A stretch of DNA of 41,946 nt from Roseobacter sp. HKCCD6576-2 (GCF_013179285.1 NZ_WVNW01000010.1:1-41946), one strand, 5' to 3'. Counted from the first letter of the stretch, positions 32,108 to 41,076 are shown. A program made the numbers and translations. Notes: generated by a model from the sequence alone, not told the origin.

Positions 32108-33112
32108 TTGGCAACTCTGGCAGAGATCGCGAAACGCGCCGGTGTCTCCCCCGCCGTCGTCTCGCGTGTCCTCAACAAGGACACGACGCTCAGGATCGCC
32201 AAGGAGACGCGAGAGCGGGTCGAGGCCGTCCTTCGCGACACGAATTATGCGCCCAATGTCGCTGCGCAATCCCTGCGCTCGGCCAAGTCAGGGACGATCG
32301 CGGTTGTGCTGCACGACATCGCCAACCCGGTTTATGGAGAGATATTGCGCGGCGCCCAGGAAGAGGCGGAGCGCGAGAACAAGGCGATCCTTTTGGGCGA
32401 TGCCGCCGTTGGGGGTACCAGCGGATCGCGCTTGGCCCAGATGATCGGCGGCGGGGGTGTGGACGGGCTGATCCTGCAGGCCAGCGGCACCTGGACCGAT
32501 GCGCTGATTGTCCAGGCCGCACTGCAGGAGGTGCCGGTTGTGTTGCTCCAGACCCGGCTCGATATCGAGGCTCATCTGATCCTGTTGCCCGATGCCGAAG
32601 CCGCGGCGATGGCCACGGCGCATCTCAAAGGGCTTGGCCACCGCCGGATCGGCTGTTTGGCGACCGAACCCGGGCTGACCTTTACCGAAGACCGGATGCA
32701 GGGATGGCGTCAAGAGATGGGCGGCGACGCGGACGAGGTTTGCGTCATCTACTCCGGCCCCACGGCTCCGGAAGGTGAGGTCGCGACGCACGACCTGCTG
32801 ACACGCCACCCCGATCTGACCGGCTTGGTCTGCTTCAACGCAGTCGCGGCGGTGGGTGCCCTACGCGCGGCGCGCGCCATGGGGCGAAACGTGCCCGGAG
32901 ACCTCTCCGTTATCGCGATCCATGACCTCAAATTCGCCGGTGATCTCCGCGTGCCACTTACTGTGGTCCGAATGCCCCTGGCCGAGATGGGGCGTGTCAG
33001 CATCGGGATGATCTGCGCCCCGAACGGTGCACGCGCCACCATCCACCGGATCACGACGCCGCCGGAGCTTGTGATCCGCGAAAGCGCTACGCCGCCGGTA
33101 CGGTCTGGTTGA
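32108..33112 (+). CDS. LacI-family transcriptional regulator (TTG start)
   Basis: A 334-residue LacI/GalR regulator. The helix-turn-helix is complete (TLAEIAKRAGVSPAVVSRVLNKD) with hinge (ERVEAVLRDTNYAPNVAAQSL), then the ligand domain (IAVVLHDIANPVYGEIL, GVDGLILQASG, GLVCFNAVAAVGALRA). The start is TTG at 32108 with AAAGGG upstream; the next in-frame ATG is far inside. Divergent from the CoA-transferase operon with a palindromic operator between, and the same palindrome precedes the operon at 23619. It most likely represses both and itself until a sugar-acid-type inducer binds. Confidence 0.88.
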   Translation: MATLAEIAKRAGVSPAVVSRVLNKDTTLRIAKETRERVEAVLRDTNYAPNVAAQSLRSAKSGTIAVVLHDIANPVYGEILRGAQEEAERENKAILLGDAAVGGTSGSRLAQMIGGGGVDGLILQASGTWTDALIVQAALQEVPVVLLQTRLDIEAHLILLPDAEAAAMATAHLKGLGHRRIGCLATEPGLTFTEDRMQGWRQEMGGDADEVCVIYSGPTAPEGEVATHDLLTRHPDLTGLVCFNAVAAVGALRAARAMGRNVPGDLSVIAIHDLKFAGDLRVPLTVVRMPLAEMGRVSIGMICAPNGARATIHRITTPPELVIRESATPPVRSG

Positions 33113-33200
33113 AAGGGAAGAAGCGGCCTAGGCGATTGTGCTTCTGGCACCTGCAGCGCGCCATTCAGGCTAAGCGCATACGATCAAGGATCATAATTGT

Positions 33201-33422
33201 CTAATCTATGAAACTGTCGAACCAATCGAGCACGTCGCGAGGATGGTCACCGAACCAATTGTAGCCACCGGAACGATGCGTCGGCTCTTTAAGTCAGAAC
33301 ATCTCCTTCTCAGCCGGGATACGGTTGAACATCATCTTGATCGTGTCGGAATTGGTGAACGGATTCTTGCGCGCCTGCACCAGACACGTTGGAATGGACA
33401 CAAACCTTGTTGCTTGTTCCAT
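33201..33422 (-). pseudogene. alpha/beta-hydrolase C-terminal remnant
   Basis: The - strand frame ending TAG at 33201-33203 reads EQATRFVSIPTCLVQARKNPF, IKMMFNRIPAEKEMF, a TGA stop at 33294-33296 where Trp is expected, then LKEPTHRSGGYNWFGDHPRDV and a final LDWFDSFID. This is the end of an alpha/beta hydrolase of the dienelactone-hydrolase kind, including the catalytic-His segment (PTHR). Upstream it abuts the IS3 remnant at about 33423, so the front part is lost. Dead by truncation and nonsense codon. Confidence 0.65.
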
Positions 33423-33721
33423 GAGGTCGCCGCGCGGGCCGTATCGCCCGCCAGCCGCTTCTTTCCGGCCTCGAGGAACTACTTGGACCAGCTGTAATAC
33501 AGGCTCTGCGCAATGCCTTCACGGCGGCACAGTTCCGCAATGCTGTCTTCGCCCTTCAGGCCGTCCAGCACGATCCGGATCTTCTCCTCGGCGGAATACT
33601 GTTTGCGCGGCGCACGGCGGATGTCTTTGACGACACTTTCGCCGTGGCTCTTGCGTGTTCCGGGTTTCTGTCTCATCTCCACTCCTTGGTGGTTACGATG
33701 TGCCAGAAACCCTCCCTTATC
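33423..33721 (-). pseudogene. IS3-family OrfA remnant and left terminus
   Basis: From ATG 33676 the - strand encodes an IS3-type OrfA (helix-turn-helix protein): MRQKPGTRKSHGESVVKDIRR, then APRKQYSAEEKIRIVLDGLK and IAELCRREGIAQSLYYSWSK. A TAG at 33479-33481 replaces a Glu codon; the same frame continues FLEAGKKRLAGDTARAATS and then stops matching at about 33423. No OrfB is present. The outer end lies at about 33721, where the sequence begins GATAAGGGAGG. The terminal 99 bp (33623-33721) recur in opposite orientation at 41290-41388. Confidence 0.8.
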
Positions 33722-33968
33722 AAATCACCCTAAACTGTCCCATTGGCGCTGACGTCAGACAGACTGTGCCCCAAGTTTCTTTTTGCAGATATGTCGAGCC
33801 CTTCTCCAATTGCCGCCAGTCCGAGACTGAGCTTGAAGTCTTTCTAAACGTGCTCGTTGGCAGAGAAGCAAGCGCAATCGTCCCCGATTGATGAACAAGT
33901 GCATGCCAAGTTACATCGTGCATACTATTGGAGAAACCACCCCGCCCTCTAAAGGAAAGCTCATCCGA
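33722..33968. other. spacer between IS3 end and amidohydrolase gene
   Basis: No gene is recognised. The amidohydrolase frame is open back to 33888, but no family sequence appears before 33969. AAGGAAAG upstream of 33969 is the gene's ribosome binding site. No clear promoter was found. Confidence 0.5.
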
Positions 33969-35588
33969 ATGGTTACAGTCTATAGCGCCAAGAAGATCAT
34001 CACCATGGACCGTAACTGCCCCATTGCCACGCATGTTGCCGTGCAGGACGGGATTATTCTTGGCGTCGGTGGGCCCGATTGCGGCGAGGGGTGGGGACGG
34101 GCCTTGCACGATGACCGTTTCGCTTCACATGTGATGATGCCCGGTTTGATCGAAGCACATGCACATGTCATGGCTGGTGGGATCTGGCGGTTCACCTATT
34201 GCGGCCATTACGCCCGTACTGATCCCGACGGGACACCCTGGCCAGGCCTTCGGGACTATCCCGCACTGATCACCAGATTGCGAAAAGTTGCCGCTCAAAC
34301 GCCGCCGGGGGCTCCCGTCGTTGGGTGGGGGTTCGATCCCAATTTCCTAGAAGGTAACCGGCTTGAAAGGGACCAGCTTGATCAGGTCTCAACCAACCAT
34401 CCCGTGGTTGTCATCCATTCCAATTTTCATCTCCTGACCGCCAACTCTGCGGCCCTTATGCAGGCAGGGATCAACGTGCAGACCAATCTCGAAGGCGTAA
34501 TGCGCGGGGCGGATGGTACACCCAATGGCGAGTTGCAGGAATTTGCGGCGATGGGCCCGGTGATGTCGGCGGCGAAGCTGAATTTCGCAGATCTTGCCGA
34601 TGCAAACGCCGTTTGTGCCTATGGTCAGGTGGCGCGCAATTGCGGCGTCACAACGGTGGCGGACCTCCTGTCTGACCTCGAAGATGCGGAAGTTGACATG
34701 TTGACGCGCGTGACAAGCGATGATGGCTTTGCCGCGCGGTACGTCCCTGTGATGAACGCCATGCGCGCAGATCCCGAAGTCGAGGCAGAGCGCGCGCTGG
34801 CGCTGCGCACGCGCTCGACCGACAAGCTGCACCTGGGGCGTGCAAAGCTTTTTACCGATGGGGCCATTCAGGGCGGCACAGCCAAGCTTAAGGCGCCCGG
34901 CTATTTCCGGATGGAAGATCATGGCATCTGGAACATGGACGTGGACCATTTTCGCGCCGCCGTCGATGCGCTGCACCGTGCAGGGGTCAAAACCCATGTG
35001 CACACCAACGGAGATGCGGCCTCTGAACTGGCGATCGAGACCTTTCGGGATGCGATGATGCGCACGCCCAATGCGGATCACCGCCACACGCTAGAGCATG
35101 TGCAGCTGGCCGGTCTGGATCAATTCAAACGGATGCGGGCGCTTGGCTTGACGGTGAACATCTTTTCAAACCACGTCCATTACTTCGGCGACCTGCATTG
35201 GACGAAGACGATTGGCCCAGACCGCGCCGCGCGGATGGATGCCGCCCGCGACGCGTGGGAGGTCTTCAACGGTGACTTTGCGATCCATTCCGACGCGCCT
35301 GTGACGCCGATGGCGCCGCTGCAGACCGCGTGGATTGCCGTGAACCGGCTGACGGAAACGGGCCGCCAACTGGGCACCAACCAGCAGATTTCCGTGGCCC
35401 AGGCCCTGCATAACATAACAATGGGGGCGGCTTATGTCCTGAAGATGGAAGATCAGGTCGGCTCGATCCAAACAGGCAAGCGCGCCGATTTCACCGTTCT
35501 GGACGGCGATCCGTTGACGACGGACCCTGCGCACCTGCGCGACATTCCCATCGTGGGCACCGTTCTGGGTGGGGTGGTCACGGCCTGA
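33969..35588 (+). CDS. amidohydrolase family 3 (YtcJ-like) metal-dependent hydrolase
   Basis: A 539-residue cytoplasmic amidohydrolase-superfamily enzyme. The first metal motif is E-A-H64-A-H66 after MMPGL; GFDPNFLEG and NSAAL follow as in YtcJ-type proteins; the central KLFTDGAIQGGTAKL, then HVHTNGD and LEHVQL histidines and the late Asp in IHSDAPVTP complete the site. C-terminal GSIQTGKRADFTVLDGDPL belongs to the small beta domain. ATG at 33969 is chosen over 33888 because of the ribosome binding site and family fit. Likely hydrolyses an amide or N-acyl compound brought in by the TRAP system downstream. Confidence 0.86.
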   Translation: MVTVYSAKKIITMDRNCPIATHVAVQDGIILGVGGPDCGEGWGRALHDDRFASHVMMPGLIEAHAHVMAGGIWRFTYCGHYARTDPDGTPWPGLRDYPALITRLRKVAAQTPPGAPVVGWGFDPNFLEGNRLERDQLDQVSTNHPVVVIHSNFHLLTANSAALMQAGINVQTNLEGVMRGADGTPNGELQEFAAMGPVMSAAKLNFADLADANAVCAYGQVARNCGVTTVADLLSDLEDAEVDMLTRVTSDDGFAARYVPVMNAMRADPEVEAERALALRTRSTDKLHLGRAKLFTDGAIQGGTAKLKAPGYFRMEDHGIWNMDVDHFRAAVDALHRAGVKTHVHTNGDAASELAIETFRDAMMRTPNADHRHTLEHVQLAGLDQFKRMRALGLTVNIFSNHVHYFGDLHWTKTIGPDRAARMDAARDAWEVFNGDFAIHSDAPVTPMAPLQTAWIAVNRLTETGRQLGTNQQISVAQALHNITMGAAYVLKMEDQVGSIQTGKRADFTVLDGDPLTTDPAHLRDIPIVGTVLGGVVTA

Positions 35589-35604
35589 TGCGTTTGAATG
35601 CGGC

Positions 35605-36495
35605 TTACGCCACAGGCAAGTTTTCGAGATAGTCAACAAAATGGCTGATCGGCCCGCGCGTCTGGTCTTGTCGCCAGATCGCACAGGTGATCAGCTGTTC
35701 GGACACATCCCGGATGGGCACCACCCGAAGGCCCGGACCAAGTGTCCGGACAACACTTTCGGTCAGAACGGTCACGCCCATGCCACAGGCCACGAGGCCG
35801 AGAATGCCAGCTGTGTTGAAGGCCTCCTGCGCGATGCGCGGCATAAACCCCGCGCGCCGGCACAATGGATTGAGGTAGTCATAGAAATACTGCCAGTCCG
35901 TGGCCCCACCATGCACAAAATCCTCGTCCGCCAGATCGGCCAGCCGGATGTCGTCCCGCCGGGCAAAGGCGTGGCTGTCGGGGCACACACATACCAGTCT
36001 TTCGGCATGAATTGGGCGTTGCGCATATCCCGGTGCATTGACCGGACCCGTGACAAACCCGATGTCCAGCTTACCCTCCGCCAGGCGTTTAAGCTGCGTT
36101 AGCGTGACACCATGTTGCGGGCGCAAGGTGATTTGGGGCTGCAAGATCTGGAAGTCGTTCAGCAACTCGGGCAAGGGCCCCGCAATCGCGAAATCGGTAT
36201 ATCCGATCCGCAACGTCCCCGCCCGGCCCTCATGGGCATTGCGCACATCGCGCCCAGCGCGTTCGGAAAGGCTGAGGATTTCATAGGCGCGTTCCAGAAA
36301 GATCTGCCCGGCAGGTGTCAGGTTCACAACACGGTTGGAGCGCGAAAAAAGCACCGCGCCCATCTCATCCTCAATGGTGCGAATGGCACGGCTTAGCGCC
36401 GGCTGGGCAATACCCAAACGCTCGGCCGCGCGGCGGAAATGCAGCTCCTCTGCAACAGCGACAAAGTAACGAAGGCGACGGAAATCAGACCGCAT
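35605..36495 (-). CDS. LysR-family transcriptional regulator
   Basis: A 296-residue LysR regulator. N-terminal helix-turn-helix (LRYFVAVAEELHFRRAAERL, GIAQPALSRAIRTIEDEMG, LFSRSNRVVNLTPAG) and a C-terminal two-lobed effector domain (LRIGYTDFAIAG, KLDIGFVTGPV, GILGLVACGMGVTVL). Of the BenM/CatR-like type. Divergent from the TRAP genes; a T-N11-A box lies in the gap and touches its own start codon, implying activation of the TRAP operon and self-repression. No strong Shine-Dalgarno. Confidence 0.9.
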   Translation of the reverse strand: MRSDFRRLRYFVAVAEELHFRRAAERLGIAQPALSRAIRTIEDEMGAVLFSRSNRVVNLTPAGQIFLERAYEILSLSERAGRDVRNAHEGRAGTLRIGYTDFAIAGPLPELLNDFQILQPQITLRPQHGVTLTQLKRLAEGKLDIGFVTGPVNAPGYAQRPIHAERLVCVCPDSHAFARRDDIRLADLADEDFVHGGATDWQYFYDYLNPLCRRAGFMPRIAQEAFNTAGILGLVACGMGVTVLTESVVRTLGPGLRVVPIRDVSEQLITCAIWRQDQTRGPISHFVDYLENLPVA

Positions 36496-36535
36496 GATGC
36501 CTATTAGGTATCAAAAAAGTTGTAAATGATATTAT
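36495..36535 (+). promoter_or_regulatory. LysR box and activator-type promoter of the TRAP operon
   Basis: TGATGCC (36495-36501) and GGTATCA (36507-36513) form an inverted repeat with one mismatch and a T-N11-A core. A TATTAT -10 lies at 36530-36535, with no good -35; the box sits where an activator would contact polymerase. The first base of the box is the A of the divergent LysR ATG. Confidence 0.6.
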
Positions 36536-36595
36536 CCCTGCGTTCGTTCCCGTGCAACGCTTGCTGAAAACACTGAACCGACAAGGAGACTGATC

Positions 36596-37588
36596 ATGAG
36601 CTTCAAACGTAACACGCTGGCCGTTCTGGCCGCACTTTCCCTTTCTGCTGGCACGGTCACCGCACAAGAGATTACAATGAACGTGGGCTTTGGCGCGCCT
36701 GAAGAATCTCTTTATGGCCGCTTTGGCGCAATCTTCGAAGAATTGGTAGAAGAGTATACCGATGGCACCGTTGACGTGCGCCTGCGCTGTTGCAACCAGG
36801 TGGCCACCGAAGATGAAGGCTTCCGCGCGATGCAGTTGGGCACGGTTGATGGCTTCTTCATCACCGCCAACAATGTCTCGCCACATTGGCCACTGATGGA
36901 CGTGACTGTGTTGCCCTACATTTTCCAGAACACCGATCATCTGGCCCGCGTGGTGGATGGCGAAGTGGGTGACTTCATCAAGGCTCAGCTGTTGGAAGAC
37001 ACCGGCGTACATCTGCTTGCCTTCGGTCCAGCACTTTACCGGGACTTCTATAATTCAGTGCGCCCCATTGAGACGATGGCCGATATGGCTGGCCTCAAGA
37101 TCCGCACGCCGAACAACGCCGTGATGCTCCAGACGTTTGAGGCGTTTGGTGCCAATCCGGTGCCGCTGGCATGGTCGGAAACACCCACCGCGCTGCAAAC
37201 CGGCACCGTGGATGGGGGTGACAATGGCACGTCCTTTATCCGCGACATGAGCTTTTACGAATTCATGCCGAACCTTGTCATTCTCGAACATTTCGTATCG
37301 ATGGCGCCACTCTTTGCCTCGTCCAGCTTCATGGATCGCCTGAGCGACGAGCAGAAAGAACAGGTGATGCGCGCCGCCACCGATGCCAGCGCACGGTTCA
37401 GCGCTGAGGTGCGCGCCGAAACCGAAGAGATCCGTGGATGGCTAGCCAGTGAGGGCGGGATGACCCGCACAGACCCAGATCGCGCCGATTTCATCGCCGC
37501 CGCCCAGGAAGTACAGCAAGCGGTTGCCGCCGAACGTGGGCAGGAGTTCGTCGATCTTGTCAACATGATCAACGAAGCAACCGAGTAA
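36596..37588 (+). CDS. dctP: TRAP transporter substrate-binding protein (DctP family)
   Basis: A 330-residue periplasmic binding protein. AAGGAGA precedes the ATG; the signal peptide (LAVLAALSLSAGTVTA) is cleaved before QEITMNVGFGAPEESLYG. Conserved DctP features: MQLGTVDGFF, the carboxylate-binding Arg in LKIRTPNN and PVPLAWSETPTALQTGTVDG. It has an unusual Cys pair (RLRCCNQVATEDEGF). The conserved Arg predicts a carboxylate ligand, such as an N-acyl amino acid. Confidence 0.92.
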   Translation: MSFKRNTLAVLAALSLSAGTVTAQEITMNVGFGAPEESLYGRFGAIFEELVEEYTDGTVDVRLRCCNQVATEDEGFRAMQLGTVDGFFITANNVSPHWPLMDVTVLPYIFQNTDHLARVVDGEVGDFIKAQLLEDTGVHLLAFGPALYRDFYNSVRPIETMADMAGLKIRTPNNAVMLQTFEAFGANPVPLAWSETPTALQTGTVDGGDNGTSFIRDMSFYEFMPNLVILEHFVSMAPLFASSSFMDRLSDEQKEQVMRAATDASARFSAEVRAETEEIRGWLASEGGMTRTDPDRADFIAAAQEVQQAVAAERGQEFVDLVNMINEATE

Positions 37589-37595
37589 GATGACA

Positions 37596-37619
37596 TGCGG
37601 GGTGCTTATCGCCCCCGCA
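37596..37619 (+). promoter_or_regulatory. hairpin between dctP and dctQ
   Basis: TGCGGGG (37596-37602) pairs with CCCCGCA (37613-37619) around a ten-base loop, seven bases after the dctP stop. It is followed by CCCTAAAAAGG rather than a T-tract. Probably sets the excess of binding protein over permease. Confidence 0.6.
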
Positions 37620-37638
37620 CCCTAAAAAGGCGCGCGCC

Positions 37639-38175
37639 ATGTTCATTCTCCGCTGGCTCGAAAAACACTTCGAAGAGGCTTTGTGCTGTATTGCCCTTTC
37701 GGTCATCGCCGTTGCGGTGATCAGTCAGGTCGTGGCGCGCTACGTCTTTGAAGTCGCCCTGCACTGGACCGAGGAAGCCGCAGCAATCTGCATGGTCTGG
37801 GCAGTCTATATGGGTGCCTCCCTTTGCGTACGCGAACGCTTCCACATCCGGATCCTGATTGCTGTGCAGGCTTTTCCTGTCAAGATTGGCCGATTTGCCA
37901 TCTTCACCGCCGATCTGGCCTGGGCGGCATTCAGCATCCTGATGGTTCTGGTCAGCTGGCAATACCTGACCGTTCTGTGGAGATTTCCCTCGCGCAGCCC
38001 CAGCTTGGGCATCAATGAATTCTACCCTCAGACCATTCTGGTGATCGGCTATGGCCTGATGCTGATCCGCCTGATCCAGACCTATGTCCTTTGGTACCGC
38101 GATGGCGCCGAGGGCCTTCCGGGGATGCTGGTCGAAGACGGCGATGCGACCCCGGACGAGGAGCACCTGTTTTGA
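37639..38175 (+). CDS. dctQ: TRAP transporter small permease (DctQ family)
   Basis: A 178-residue, four-helix membrane protein. LCCIALSVIAVAVISQVVARYVFEVALHWTEEAA is a canonical DctQ stretch, with the conserved W-T-E-E; MVWAVYMGASLCVRERFHIRI follows as expected. The stop (TGA at 38173-38175) overlaps the TTG start of the large permease. Confidence 0.9.
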   Translation: MFILRWLEKHFEEALCCIALSVIAVAVISQVVARYVFEVALHWTEEAAAICMVWAVYMGASLCVRERFHIRILIAVQAFPVKIGRFAIFTADLAWAAFSILMVLVSWQYLTVLWRFPSRSPSLGINEFYPQTILVIGYGLMLIRLIQTYVLWYRDGAEGLPGMLVEDGDATPDEEHLF

Positions 38176-39467
38176 ACGAGCTGCTCCTTCTGTCGATCTG
38201 TTTTGTCGTTCTGACACTAATTGGCGTGCCGCTTTTTGCCGCTGTTGGCCTGACCACGGCGCTGGCGCTTTTTCTCATCGATATCCCCTACACGCTGCTG
38301 GCTCAGACCGGATACAACAGCCTGACTCCCTTTCCGCTACTGACCATTCCGCTGTTTGTGCTGGCCGGGCGGCTGATGGAAACGGGCGGTATGGCGAACC
38401 GCATGATCGGTATCGCCACCAAGCTGGTGGGGGCCTATCGCGGGTCCATGGGCCTTGTGACCGTCTTCGCCTGCATGCTCTTTGGCGCGCTCTCGGGGTC
38501 GGGGCCGGCGACCACTGCGGCCATCGGATCGGCCACCGTGCCGGCCATGAAGAAAGAAGGGTATGACGTTCCCTTTGCCGCAGCCATCACCGCAAGCGCC
38601 GGTGCTTTGGGCAGCCTGATCCCGCCATCCAACCTGATGATCATCTACGGGTTGGTGTCGGAAACCTCGATCCCCCGGCTTTTCCTGGCTGGCATCGTGC
38701 CAGGTTTCATCGTGACAACGCTACTGATGATGACCACCTACATTATCGCGCGTCGGCGTGGCTATGGCGGTGTCGGTGACCGCTTCACCTGGGGCCCTTT
38801 CCTGAACGCGACCTGGGAAGGCAAATGGTCCATCGGCGCGCCCGTCTTGATCCTTGGCGGCATCTATGGCGGGGTCTTCACCCCAACCGAAGCGGCGGGC
38901 GTCGCGGTATTTTATGCCCTTTTCGTGGGTTTGTTTATATACCGCGAACTGACCGTCAAGAAGGTGCTGGAGGCGCTGCGGTTTACCGCCTTGCTAACGG
39001 GCATCCTGATCCTGCTGACACCGACCTTGGCCTTTGGTCAACTCACCGCGTTCTATGACGTGCCAGCTGCGGTTCAATCGGGCATCACGGCCATCACCAC
39101 CAGCCCGTTTTTGGTCCTGCTGTTAATCGGCGTGTTCTATATTTTCATCGGCACCTTCATGGAAAGCCTCGCGCAGATCGTCCTCTTTACGGCTGTGTTC
39201 CTGCCTCTTGTCGTGTCGCTCGGCATCGACCCCGTGCTCTTTGGCATCTTCACCGTCATCACCTGTGAGATCGGCTTTTTGACACCACCCTTGGGCGCAA
39301 ACCTGACCATCGCATCACGGATCTCAAAAATCTCGCTTGAACGCATATCCGTGGCCGTGCTGCCATTCATTGGCGCCTATATCATTGGCATGATCATCAT
39401 CATCCTCTTCCCCGGTTTGACGCTCTTTTTACCCGACTGGGTCTATGGCCCTGCATCCGTGAGGTAA
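38172..39467 (+). CDS. dctM: TRAP transporter large permease (DctM family, TTG start)
   Basis: A 431-residue multi-pass permease. The start is TTG at 38172 (TTGA overlap with dctQ) with GAGGAG eight bases upstream; an ATG 27 codons earlier lies inside dctQ and adds non-membrane, Arg-rich sequence. Characteristic DctM features: PLFAAVGLTTALALFL, FPLLTIPLFVLAGRLMETGG, GSGPATTAAIGSATVPAMKKEGY, the IPPSNLMIIYG loop and GIFTVITCEIGFLTPPLGANL. Complete, with dctP and dctQ giving a full transporter. Confidence 0.92.
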   Translation: MNELLLLSICFVVLTLIGVPLFAAVGLTTALALFLIDIPYTLLAQTGYNSLTPFPLLTIPLFVLAGRLMETGGMANRMIGIATKLVGAYRGSMGLVTVFACMLFGALSGSGPATTAAIGSATVPAMKKEGYDVPFAAAITASAGALGSLIPPSNLMIIYGLVSETSIPRLFLAGIVPGFIVTTLLMMTTYIIARRRGYGGVGDRFTWGPFLNATWEGKWSIGAPVLILGGIYGGVFTPTEAAGVAVFYALFVGLFIYRELTVKKVLEALRFTALLTGILILLTPTLAFGQLTAFYDVPAAVQSGITAITTSPFLVLLLIGVFYIFIGTFMESLAQIVLFTAVFLPLVVSLGIDPVLFGIFTVITCEIGFLTPPLGANLTIASRISKISLERISVAVLPFIGAYIIGMIIIILFPGLTLFLPDWVYGPASVR

Positions 39468-39471
39468 GACC

Positions 39472-41076
39472 ATGTTTGACATCATTCTGAAAGGCGGCGA
39501 GGTCCACGATGGCACGGGCGCGCCCGTGCGCATCGCAGATGTCGGCGTGAAGGACGGCATGATTACAGAGGTTGGAGACATCACCGCCCAGGCCGAGGAG
39601 GTGATCGATGTCACGGGCCTAACCGTCTCGCCGGGCTTTATCGATATGCACACGCATTCCGATTTCACGCTCATCGCCGATGGTCGCGCCGAAAGCCAGG
39701 TGCACCAGGGCGTCACAACCGAGGTGATCGGCCAATGCGGCATCTCCTGCGCACCGGTCTGCTCCCATTCTGCGATCCGGCAAGTCTCCCCCTGGTTTAC
39801 CGACAAGGCGGAGCACAAGAAATGGCTCAGTTTTGGCGACTACCTTGACGTGCTGGATGAAACGCCCCTCGGTGTGAATGTGGTGGCATTTGTCGGGCAC
39901 GGCACCATCCACCGCGCAGTTCTGGGCGACGAGCTTCACGCCGGACACCCCGAGGACGTCGCTGAAATGGCCAAGCTCGTCGATCAATGCATGGAGGAAG
40001 GGGCCGGGGGCTTTTCCTCTGGGCTTGAATACTATCCCGGCAGCCTTGCCGCACCCGATCATCTGGTGCCCATGGTCGAAGTGGCTGCCAAGCACGAGCG
40101 CCTTTACGCGACGCATGTGCGCAACCGCGACACCGAATATGATATGGGATTCACCGAAGCGATCAGCACCGCGCGTCAGGCCGGTGCCAAACTTCAGATC
40201 AGCCATATTCAGCCCAAATTCGGCGCGCCCTCTCACGCGATGGCGCATACGCTGGAAATGATCGATCTCGCCCGGCGGTACGACGCAGATATCGCCTTTG
40301 ACGTTATCCCGCATGACTGGAACCACACGCTGATGGCCGCGATTCTGCCGAAATGGGCGCAGGCCGGATCCATCGACGATGTGCTCAAACGTCTTGCCGA
40401 CCCCGAGACCCGCGCACAAATCAAGGCAAACCCAAAGCCGATGTGGCTGATCGTAAAGGCGCAGCAGTGGCACGATATCATCCTGCTCAACGCGACAACC
40501 AACAAGGATCTGGTTGGCACCACCTTTGAAGAGATCGGGCGTATGCGCGGCGTCGATCCCTATGACGCGGCTCTCGATATCCTGCTGGAGGAAGGCGAAA
40601 ACATGATGGCGGCGATGTGGTCATCCAAGAGCTTTCAGAACAAGGATATCGAGCTTTGCTTGGAACAGGGGGAATGCGCTGTAATTTCAGACACCGTCGC
40701 GATCGCCAATGACGGGGTTCTCAGCGATCATGTCGGCTCGCTCAGCGGATATGGCTGGGCCGCGCGGTTCCTGCAGTATTATGTCCGCGACAAAAGCATC
40801 CTGACCCTCGGCGAGGGGCTTGCAAAAATCACGTCCTTGCCGGCGAGGCGTATTGGCCTGAAGCAGCGCGGAAAACTGCGCAAAGGGTACCACGCCGACA
40901 TTTGCGTCTTTGACCCCATGGCCATCACCAGCAATGCCACCGCCCGCCACCCGCGCCGCTATGCCAGCGGCATTGCCCATGTGCTTGTGAACGGCGCGCT
41001 CTCGATGCGGGATGGAACCCGAACATCCGTAAACAACGGCACCGTCTTACGTGACTTCGCCGCCGCCGGTCCATAA
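39472..41076 (+). CDS. N-acyl-D-amino-acid deacylase-like amidohydrolase
   Basis: A 534-residue D-aminoacylase-family enzyme. First metal motif D-M-H60-T-H62-S-D; the family's metal-bridging Cys89 in VIGQCGIS; the substrate-binding region THVRNRDTEYDM; LQISHIQPKFG; and the late VISDTVAIANDG, equivalent to the catalytic D in relatives (usually S-D-G/D-T). C-terminal SLPARRIGLKQRGKLRKGYHADICVFDP is typical. GAGG precedes the ATG, four bases after dctM. Removes the acyl group from N-acyl-D-amino acids or opens a related amide; together with TRAP uptake and the YtcJ-like enzyme it forms one catabolic unit. Confidence 0.88.
   Translation: MFDIILKGGEVHDGTGAPVRIADVGVKDGMITEVGDITAQAEEVIDVTGLTVSPGFIDMHTHSDFTLIADGRAESQVHQGVTTEVIGQCGISCAPVCSHSAIRQVSPWFTDKAEHKKWLSFGDYLDVLDETPLGVNVVAFVGHGTIHRAVLGDELHAGHPEDVAEMAKLVDQCMEEGAGGFSSGLEYYPGSLAAPDHLVPMVEVAAKHERLYATHVRNRDTEYDMGFTEAISTARQAGAKLQISHIQPKFGAPSHAMAHTLEMIDLARRYDADIAFDVIPHDWNHTLMAAILPKWAQAGSIDDVLKRLADPETRAQIKANPKPMWLIVKAQQWHDIILLNATTNKDLVGTTFEEIGRMRGVDPYDAALDILLEEGENMMAAMWSSKSFQNKDIELCLEQGECAVISDTVAIANDGVLSDHVGSLSGYGWAARFLQYYVRDKSILTLGEGLAKITSLPARRIGLKQRGKLRKGYHADICVFDPMAITSNATARHPRRYASGIAHVLVNGALSMRDGTRTSVNNGTVLRDFAAAGP

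Noticed and set aside
33730-33770. TGACGTCA palindrome upstream of the amidohydrolase as a regulatory site.
   Set aside because: An 8-bp palindrome alone is expected by chance in a region this size and is not repeated nearby.
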